Shown here: positions 57,690 through 64,000 of the stretch, piece by piece
How positions within the stretch are numbered: position 1 is the first letter of the stretch
How the letters are laid out: each line of letters opens with the position of its first letter
Assembly (NCBI GenBank): GCA_027922465.2
Contig: BQMF02000050.1
Span: forward strand, 806,001-870,000
Length of the DNA stretch: 64,000 bases
Direction of reading: 5' to 3'
Source of the DNA: Turritopsis dohrnii
Lineage: Eukaryota; Cnidaria; Hydrozoa; Anthoathecata; Oceaniidae
The notes under the pieces: generated by a model
Told to the model about the DNA's origin: nothing
Seen by the model: only the letters and a program-made list of their open reading frames with translations
Database searches by the model: none
Program-made: the position numbers and the translations under genes

Positions 57690-58170
57690 CTCGGATACAT
57701 GGAAACACCAAGCGATTGCCAAAATACACGCACGACTTCGGTATAAATCAGCACCTGAAGGAGTTCATTGAGAACTATGTCGAAGAGCGTGGTGTTATTC
57801 TACCCAGGCGGATACCTGGTTGCAGAGATACATCTGTCACTCTACTGTCATCAGCCGAAACGAAGAAGCATATATGGTTATTTTATAAAGAAACGTGCAT
57901 AAATACAAACATATCGTATGTCTCATCCTGCTCATATACAACATTCACGCTTCTTCGGAACGAGCTAGCGCCATCATGTTGTTTCTAAGCCTTTAAACGA
58001 CCTTCGTGCAACTTGCCAGAGCAACAACAGTACGATTTTCCGTAGTGTAAACAGATCAATGGAGGAGAAATCTGCGAGCCTAAAAGAACAATTGAGCCAT
58101 TTAGAAAACGCCTAGAAAGAATTGGATTTTTACAGAGCTCAATGTTCATTGGCTAAGCAAGATCTACAGA
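57690..58170 (+). pseudogene. Frameshifted fragment of an uncharacterised TE-like protein
   Basis: The frame from 57716 reads HDFGINQHLKEFIENYVEER, RRIPGCRDTSVTLLSSAET and KKHIWLFYKETC. Near 57972 it must shift by one base to continue VVSKPLNDLRATCQSNNSTI and then EEKSASLKEQLSHLEN, a TAG, and KELDFYRAQCSLAKQ. The Cys-containing (L/R)xxCQxNN step followed by a coiled region resembles multi-copy uncharacterised proteins in invertebrate genomes; I cannot name the family. Homology runs up to the inverted-repeat element at 58175. Confidence 0.55.
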
Positions 58171-58174
58171 AAAG

Positions 58175-58861
58175 TACGGAAGCCCATAGGGGACATGGAC
58201 AATTCTACTCCTGTTACTTTCGTAACTGAAGCCATCCAACTGCATTCTTTGTTGGACGACTTGTGTTTGTTGAAGTGAAGTCGTCCAACGCAATATTGAA
58301 ACTGTTGGACGACTTGTGTTCAAAATGTTCTTCCTGCGGGATAATTAATAATGTTCTGCAAAATACTCTGGTACTAGAATGAGTGTAATGATGGCGAAAC
58401 CAATGCCAGGATCGAATGCGGAGGTAAGAAAGTTGTTCATATGTTTTGTTTCTTTCCTCATAAATGTACAGCGACTAACAAGTTAATAGTAAGAAGTGGC
58501 GATAGCTGTATACTACCATTCTTTATTGGTAGTAGGTAAACAATTGGTAACAATTGTTTACCACTTACTCCGAAGAGCTGCCATTATATTAGTCATGTAA
58601 CGTGCAATAATGTCGATATTTCGCAGAATATCCATGAAATTGTCCCGCAGGAGAATTTGGTGTTCGCAGAAGTCGTCCAACAGTTTCAATATTGCGTTGG
58701 ACGACTTCACTTCAAGAAACACAAGTCGTCCAACAAAGAATGCAGTTGGATGGCTTCACTTAGAAACATAAGTGAAGTGAAATTATTCGAAATGCGTTGG
58801 ATGACTTCAGTTACGAAAGTAACAGGAGTAGAATTGTCCATGTCCCTTATGGGCTTCCGTA
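58175..58861. mobile_element. 687-bp element with long inverted repeats and GTTGGACGACTT motifs
   Basis: Ends TACGGAAGCCCATA and TATGGGCTTCCGTA are perfect inverses. The arms continue for 130-180 bp with a small insertion in the right arm. Identical 6-bp GAAAAG flanks (58169-58174 and 58862-58867) look like a target duplication. GTTGGACGACTT or a variant recurs about seven times in both orientations. No protein. Confidence 0.8.
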
Positions 58862-59417
58862 GAAAAGGGCGTTTTGTGTGTCACACTTTTATTTTAGAGA
58901 GTGACTCTTTTAATTAAATTTTACGTAGAACTATATTGACCATGACCATATGCAGCAGTAAGAGAAACTACGTTTTTATCCTCACCTAATGAACCCTCCA
59001 ACACTGGTGTTCTTTCATTTGAAAATAAATCAATTGAAAATTTCAATTGAAAATAAATCAAAAGGTCGATCGTTTTTATATTGACTGTTTTATTGAAATT
59101 TTGTAGTTTCACGATGTTAATTTTATGTCAGTATTTTGCTCACTTCTTTGTTTTTTTGCTCATTTTAAATATATTTTACTTTTCTTTCCATTTCACCGTA
59201 TTTCTATGGTTTCACCTAATATCATAACTTTGACGAACTATAAGCATATTTTTAAGCCTATCAAAGTTATTCAGTTAAACATATTTTGAAAATTTGATTG
59301 CTTACAAAAAGGCATGTAAACAATTTTTTGTAATTGAAATCCTCTCTCAGTAAGCTTTTTTCACATGCACACAATTTTTGTCGTTACACCTCACGAACTA
59401 TTTTTCGTAAGTTCTTA

Positions 59418-60330
59418 AGCTCGTTCCACATGCACGTAATTTTTTACGTAAAGGCTTACGGAGAGTACGTAGTCCATCCATTCACTTACGCTTACGTTAA
59501 ATTTCACGCAAGCCCAAAGTATATCTGACGCTACTTACGTAATTTTTTTACATAAGCTCTTACGGAGTTCCGTAAGAGCTTTACGAAGAAAATGCCCGTA
59601 AGCGTTCTGTAAGGCCAAAGAAGAAAAAAGAAGAAAAAATATTGCGCAATAGCATTCGAATGACGTTTTTCGAATAAAAATGTTCAAAGATTACATGTTT
59701 TGTGCGATTCCAAAAGGTGAAAATAAACAAACCGATAAAAATCAAGATGGATGAAAAACTGTCAATCGTATCAATAAGAAGTAAAAAAAATTGTGGGAAT
59801 TAAATTTTACAGGAATTATTTTTTTCATTTCGCGTTGAATTAAACTTCTGTCCGCGAAATTTAGCTCCCGGGGAAAATTAGTCATGCTAAACAGATTTCA
59901 ATTAAATAAAGTAATCTAAAATTCAACTACAATACAGTTTTTTCTTTACCTGAAAAACTCTTCACGGTCGTAGGTTCTTGCAGATATGAATGTAGAAATA
60001 AAAGCACCACTTCTATTTCTATCTTCGGTCTTATCCAAAGTCCCTCTACCCCTGTTTTTGCGTTTTCCCGACGTTGACGACGTCTTCTTCTCAAAACTAT
60101 AATTGCCACTGCAATCATGTGATACTTTTGTTTAGAGCAGCCATCTTTGTAAATGAGAAATCAAGTTCTTGTTAAGTTACGTAAGAAAATATTTTAGCTG
60201 TTCGTACATCTGACCGCAGACACTCTGAAGGTATGTTACGTAGTTTTTGCGTAAGCGAGCTTATGTATTTTTTTACGTGAACGTAACGTAAACACCTTAC
60301 GTAAAAAATTACGTGCATGTGGAACGAGCT
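59418..60330. mobile_element. PIF/Harbinger element remnant, 913 bp, TTA target duplication
   Basis: Ends AGCTCGTTCCACATGCACGT (both sides, inverted) are flanked by TTA at 59415-59417 and 60331-60333. TTACG-rich subterminal motifs occur at both ends. It contains the transposase N-terminal fragment at 59927-60118. Confidence 0.85.
59927..60118 (-). pseudogene. Harbinger transposase N-terminal fragment
   Basis: Minus-strand frame MIAVAIIVLRRRRRQRR, then GLWIRPKIE, L-L-LHSYLQEPTTVKSF. The Arg-rich start followed by WxRPxxxx and an L..EL-D...F pattern is the usual start of HARBI1-like transposases. The frame stops at 59927; no catalytic DDE region remains. Confidence 0.65.
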
Positions 60331-60466
60331 TTAAGCTTTTTTCACATGCACGTAAAATTTTACGTAAGTTCTTGCGACTAGGACAATGTTCATTCATTCT
60401 CTTCTTAAGGAAAAGTTTTCGCAAGGTCTTACGGACGTTCATGAGCCCTTACGACGATTTCCTTAA

Positions 60467-61280
60467 AGGCTGGTTCTCACTTATCGTCGTAAGGCTTACG
60501 TTACGACGATCGTAAGCCTTACGACAGTTTTAAGCCTTACGCTAGTGAGAACTACTAAAACGGGAATTTCTGTCGTAAGCCTTAAGACTGTGTTTTAAGG
60601 CTTACGACGAATATCAAAAAATATATAAAAAAAAACAAAGATGCCAACACATTGCAAGCTCAAATCAAAGAGGTGAAGTTGAAGTTAAAAATGGCGACTT
60701 TATCTCTTAGAAAAAAGAAAGCTCCTTCATTTTTTTTCTGTCGTTTATTTTTTATCCATTTAACTTGTCCAGTAACTTGCGAAGTTTCTAGATTAAGTTC
60801 TTTGGCAACTTCATTCCATGCGTTCCGCTTCTCGTTCTTATTATGGAAAGCTGGTATGGCTTTGTCATATAAGCATGGGTACTTTTGTACTGCAATTGAC
60901 ATACGTTCGTCTTCTGCTTTGCCCATGATGTACAATGCGTGCAAACTTTTCCGAAGCAATGATTTAAAAAAATAAAATTCGAGCGCTTTGACAAAATCGA
61001 ATTTCGTAATCGAATGTTTTTTTTATATTCGAACGTTTTGTCCATTCAAACTCCTTATGTCGTCGTAAGCCTTACGATAAAATATCAAAACTTTTTGATA
61101 TTCTGCGTAAGGCTTACGACGGTCATCGCCGACGAATTTTGAGTCAAAAAAGTGTTCACACTTATTTTGCATAACGCTTACGATTATAATTTTTTTGATA
61201 TTCGTCGTAAGGCTTAAAACTGTCGTAAGGCTTACGATCGTCGTAACGTAAGCCTTACGACGATAAGTGAGAACCAGCCT
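60467..61280. mobile_element. PIF/Harbinger element with MADF exon, 814 bp
   Basis: Inverted ends start AGGCTGGTTCTCACTTATCG and continue for about 75 bp through palindromic CGTAAGCCTTACGACG motifs. TAA flanks at 60464-60466 and 61281-61283. The terminal AGGC matches the MITE at 16958-17227. It carries a MADF-domain frame but no transposase. Confidence 0.88.
60660..60926 (-). CDS. MADF-domain protein fragment of a Harbinger element
   Basis: From ATG at 60926 on the minus strand the frame reads MGKAEDERMSIAVQKYPCLY, then DKAIPAFHNKNEKRNAWNEV, AKELNLE, VKWIKNKR, a near-complete MADF DNA-binding domain of the Myb/SANT type: E-RL-I-AV-KYP-LYD, N-WNEVA-EL and the final VK-W-N-R. A charged KKNEGAFF tail follows. 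It lacks a BESS motif. In Harbinger elements such a protein helps bring the transposase to DNA. Here it may be a single remaining exon. Confidence 0.75.
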   Translation of the reverse strand: MGKAEDERMSIAVQKYPCLYDKAIPAFHNKNEKRNAWNEVAKELNLETSQVTGQVKWIKNKRQKKNEGAFFFLRDKVAIFNFNFTSLI

Positions 61281-61655
61281 TAAAAACAAAAAATTTTGTT
61301 TTTAAGAAAATCGTCGTAAGCCTCCGTAAGCCTCAAGAAGAAAAAAACGTTCGAAAAAATTAGATCGAGCGTTCGAAATGACGTCTTTTGTTCGAAATTA
61401 CATCATTTTTTGCTAATGATGTATTTCCAAACGTTCCAAAAGTCTATTGTATTTTTTATTGCAACAAATTTTAGTGCATGTGAATGAAAATGTAGGTCAA
61501 GGCATTTTTTCGTGATAAGAACTTACGAAAAAAAGTTCGTTTGGTATTACGACAAAAACTACGTGCATGTGAAAAAAGCTTTAAAAAGAGAATGAATGAA
61601 CATTGTTCTAGTCGTAAGAGCTTACGTAAACTTTTACGTGCATGTGAAAAAAGCT

Positions 61656-62608
61656 GTAATGGGGATGATAGTGAAGGGGAGAGTTTTTTTATGATGTATA
61701 CAGTTAATCTTCCTAATTGTCTTATTTCGTTATACAGCCATACTCACAACATCACAACAAATTCTAAAATAAACAAACAACAAACTTTTCCTACTTACAC
61801 AACAGTTGTTTACTGCATCATTTCTTATGGGCATCTTTGCAACGGAATAAACACAGCGTTACTGCGTGCAATAGAAAGATTCAGTCAAATCTTTACTTTC
61901 CACAGTAATCGATATTTGGTTTCTAGTACCAAATTTTGGATTCAGCAGAATCAATTTTGAGATTCCCAAGAATCGATTTTCGATTTTCAAATGAGCTACG
62001 GATACTAAATTTCCTGTAATATATTAGCAAAGCTTAGAATTGAGGTAGCACAAACCCTCGATGCCGAAGTTACATGTAATCATTTAGTTATCAATTTTGT
62101 CATGAGGAAAGGTCAAACCAATTAGATGATGTTGAATGAGTCTCCATCATTCCCACAATTCAATTATCTCCCGAACACCATACTACAAATAATTCAATGC
62201 GAAAAAATCCTTAAGTACCCTCAGTGGAATAATGAAGAGTTACAAAACAAATCCGATATTGTCACAGCTATTTAGCCGAAGTAATTCCAACGCAAGTATT
62301 TATGGCATTGCATTGTGGTAGTTTGTCATGAGTCTGATTTTTCTGCAATAGCCAATTTGGTTTTGACAGCTTATTATAAGAGTTATATGTCCAGGTCTAG
62401 TATAAGTTTTGTTTTCATACTTTTTCCAACTTTTCAACACTATTCTCTCAATTCGCTATCTGCACAGGACTCGTTGATAAAACAGTTTTTATTTCGTACA
62501 TACTTTGTAGATATGTGCATAGAACTGAAACGAATATCCTGTATAAAGATTATCAATAATAATAAAATAATAATAATAGTTGTATTATATATTCGGGAGA
62601 TAACGGGA
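61656..62608. other. Spacer, no gene supported
   Basis: AT-rich with short frames only. A run of AAT repeats at 62550-62578 directly precedes the retroelement-like frame at 62609 and may mark its truncated 5' junction. Confidence 0.4.
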
Positions 62609-64000
62609 ATGGTGTATATAGCATTAAAACTCAACTACAAGCACTTAGCCTTAGATCTATTCCATGATACGGACATAAAAATAACTGTGGAAGGACGCAG
62701 GCATTTAGGGGCCTGTGTGGGATCCGACGAATTTAAAGACTCCTACTGTACCGAAAAAGTTACGGAATGGATTAATGAAATAAATAAACTAGCAGAAATC
62801 GCTAAAACCGAGCCCCACTGTGCCTACTCAGCCTTTACGCAGGGTTTGAGAGGAAGATATATATTCTTCATGAGAACGATCGAAGGTTTTGAAAATTACC
62901 TACAGCCTTTAGAAGATGCCATCAGGAAGACTCTCCTACCGGTACTATTAGAGGGTCACAACTGCAACGATGATCTAAGAAAGTTAATAAGTTTGCCACC
63001 AAAATGTGGTGGGTTGGGGATATTCAATCCCGTTGTTATTTCTCCGATCGAATTCGCTAACTCGAGAAAGTTAACTGCCGATCTGAGTCTTGCAGTCAAA
63101 GGCAAGCAAGCAACCTATACGGAAGACTTGGCAGAAATCGCTAAAATTAAAGCCGACATCAAACATGCAAAGGAAGATGCACACAAGAGGGTCCTTGATG
63201 AACTAAAGGAAAGAAGCAGCCTTCCACAAATTCGAATGATCGATGCATCGATGGAGAAGGGCTCGTACAATTGGCTAACAGCGCTTCCCCTCCAACGCTA
63301 CAACTACTATCTAGAAAAACGGGTTTTTTGGGATACCCTGAGGCTAAGATATAACATACCCTTGCTTCGGCTTCCTGAAAAATGTATCTGTTCGGCCGAT
63401 TTTAATGTTGAACACGCCCTCAATTGTAAGAAGGGTGGTTTTATTTCGAACCGCCACAATGCTGTTAGAGACCTAACTTCATCTCTGCTAAGCGAAGTAT
63501 GCAAAGACGTCGAAACTGAGCCTCTATTAGAACCCCTCAGTGGTGAAACATTACATAGAACAGCGAAACTTGAGGACAATGCTAGAGTCGATATAGCTGC
63601 AAGAGGGTTTTGGGTCAAAGGTCAAAGAGCTTTCTTTGACGTTAGAGTCTTTAACCCTGTTGCCAGAACTTATCGTTTTCTAGCCCTTCCTAAAGTTCAT
63701 GCTAAGCACGAAGCTGAGAAAAAGAAAGCTTACAATGAAAGAATTGGTGTAGTTGATAACGGCTCCTTCACGCCCCTTGTTTTTTCGTCGTTTGGAGGCA
63801 TGGGTAGAGAGTGTGATATCTTCTACTCCAAACTTTCTAGTAAGCTTTCTGAAAAGCGTCAAATTACCAAAGCTGAGGCCAGCACCTTTGTTCGTACGAA
63901 GCTTAGCTTCGCGCTGGCCAAAGCAACCAACTTATGCATAAGAGGCTCCCGAAGCTGGAAAGAGAGACGGATTTTTAACGATATAGATGAAGTGGATATC
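62609..64000 (+). CDS. Retroelement protein C-terminal region with CCHC and PD-(D/E)XK-like motifs, runs off the window
   Basis: 464 codons without a stop, from an ATG at 62609 to the window edge; the real start must be further upstream or lost by truncation. Residues 20-150 (VEGRRHLGACVGSDEF, AYSAFTQGLRGRYIFFMRTI, LEDAIRKTLLPVLL, LPPKCGGLGIFNP) resemble the region after reverse transcriptase in non-LTR elements. Residues 220-255 hold SYNWLTALPLQRYNYYL and RLRYNIP. A CICSADFNVEHALNC knuckle starts at 259, then GGFISNRHNAVRD, then ARVDIAARGFW from 325 and AFFDVRVFNP with Asp 344, then TPLVFSSFGGMGRE. The RHN, R-V-D, F-DVRV series is consistent with a restriction-like nuclease fold; function is inferred. 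The frame is clean, so this copy may be young. A shorter relative lies at 41546-42400. Confidence 0.8.
   Translation, partial: MVYIALKLNYKHLALDLFHDTDIKITVEGRRHLGACVGSDEFKDSYCTEKVTEWINEINKLAEIAKTEPHCAYSAFTQGLRGRYIFFMRTIEGFENYLQPLEDAIRKTLLPVLLEGHNCNDDLRKLISLPPKCGGLGIFNPVVISPIEFANSRKLTADLSLAVKGKQATYTEDLAEIAKIKADIKHAKEDAHKRVLDELKERSSLPQIRMIDASMEKGSYNWLTALPLQRYNYYLEKRVFWDTLRLRYNIPLLRLPEKCICSADFNVEHALNCKKGGFISNRHNAVRDLTSSLLSEVCKDVETEPLLEPLSGETLHRTAKLEDNARVDIAARGFWVKGQRAFFDVRVFNPVARTYRFLALPKVHAKHEAEKKKAYNERIGVVDNGSFTPLVFSSFGGMGRECDIFYSKLSSKLSEKRQITKAEASTFVRTKLSFALAKATNLCIRGSRSWKERRIFNDIDEVDI

Larger units (their letters stand above)
59353..61655. mobile_element. Interleaved pair of Harbinger-type elements (AGCTTTTTTCACATGCAC ends)
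   Basis: Four copies of the terminus AGCTTTTTTCACATGCAC occur: 59353 (left, type a), 60334 (left, type c), 61580 (right, type a) and 61655 (right, type c). Arm sequence pairs 59353 with 61580 and 60334 with 61655, but the 3-bp flanks pair 59353 with 61655 (GTA) and 60334 with 61580 (TTA). The order is therefore a, c, a', c', which simple nesting cannot give. The interval contains two further complete elements at 59418-60330 and 60467-61280. Confidence 0.65.

Noticed and set aside
58457..58917. Frame at 58657-58917
   Set aside because: Entirely within the inverted-repeat element; its apparent Ser/Lys/Val pattern reflects the GTTGGACGACTT repeats.
61541..61960. 139-residue frame at 61541-61960
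   Set aside because: Its N-terminal half is a repeat of the Harbinger-type terminal arms (the phrase RACEKS appears twice for that reason), and the remainder has no recognisable features.
63307..63618. Minus-strand frame at 63307-63618
   Set aside because: Shadow of the 464-codon plus-strand retroelement-like frame, which has recognisable motifs.

Overview
The window is AT-rich nuclear DNA from an early-branching animal. The host genes have many short, phase-consistent GT-AG introns. Two conserved genes are clearly animal-type: ARPC3 and a 21-exon EIF3C. A third, the mitochondrial-matrix protein gene ETFA, has one coding exon. A small cluster encodes dicysteine-repeat secreted proteins resembling galaxin, first described from coral skeletal matrix. 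Together with the intron sizes and the repeat families this suggests a cnidarian, possibly a hydrozoan; the species is not determined.

Host genes in order: a probable 3'-terminal exon of an unidentified gene (1376-1481, +); ARPC3, Arp2/3 complex subunit 3 (coding exons 2613-4631, +); a single-exon gene for a Gly/Ala-rich protein with an N-myristoylation consensus, a 50-residue internal repeat and a glycine zipper (8455-9147, +); EIF3C, reconstructed as 21 coding exons giving 900 codons plus stop (24907-40239, -); ETFA (40521-41519, +), divergent from EIF3C across a 281-bp shared promoter region; and three galaxin-like paralogues in about 8 kb (46613-47490 -, 50479-51346 -, 53749-54613 +), the third inverted and broken by a nonsense codon.

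The rest is dominated by nested transposable elements. At 9932-17307 four Helitron units lie head-to-tail, inserted at an A^T site whose empty paralogue is present next door. Unit 3 contains a complete-looking hAT element (12168-15696) with an uninterrupted transposase, and unit 4 a 270-bp Harbinger-type MITE. At 19.9-20.9 kb are remnants of a two-gene PIF/Harbinger element. At 21.2-23.6 kb is a LINE with an in-frame deletion in its RT. At 42.6-46.1 kb a LINE, a decayed hAT and a MITE appear nested. At 59.3-61.7 kb several Harbinger-type elements are interleaved, one with a transposase N-terminal fragment and another with a MADF exon. Two unlinked loci (41.5-42.4 kb and 62.6-64.0 kb) carry a C-terminal module with a CCHC motif followed by conserved acidic motifs resembling a PD-(D/E)XK nuclease; the second is open for 464 codons to the window edge.

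ARPC3, EIF3C and ETFA are ordinary housekeeping genes. The unusual content is the Helitron array with internal empty-site controls, the CCHC/nuclease-like family, the asymmetrically evolving galaxin-like cluster, and a group of MITEs that share TACCGTA-type ends but carry different subterminal repeat motifs.
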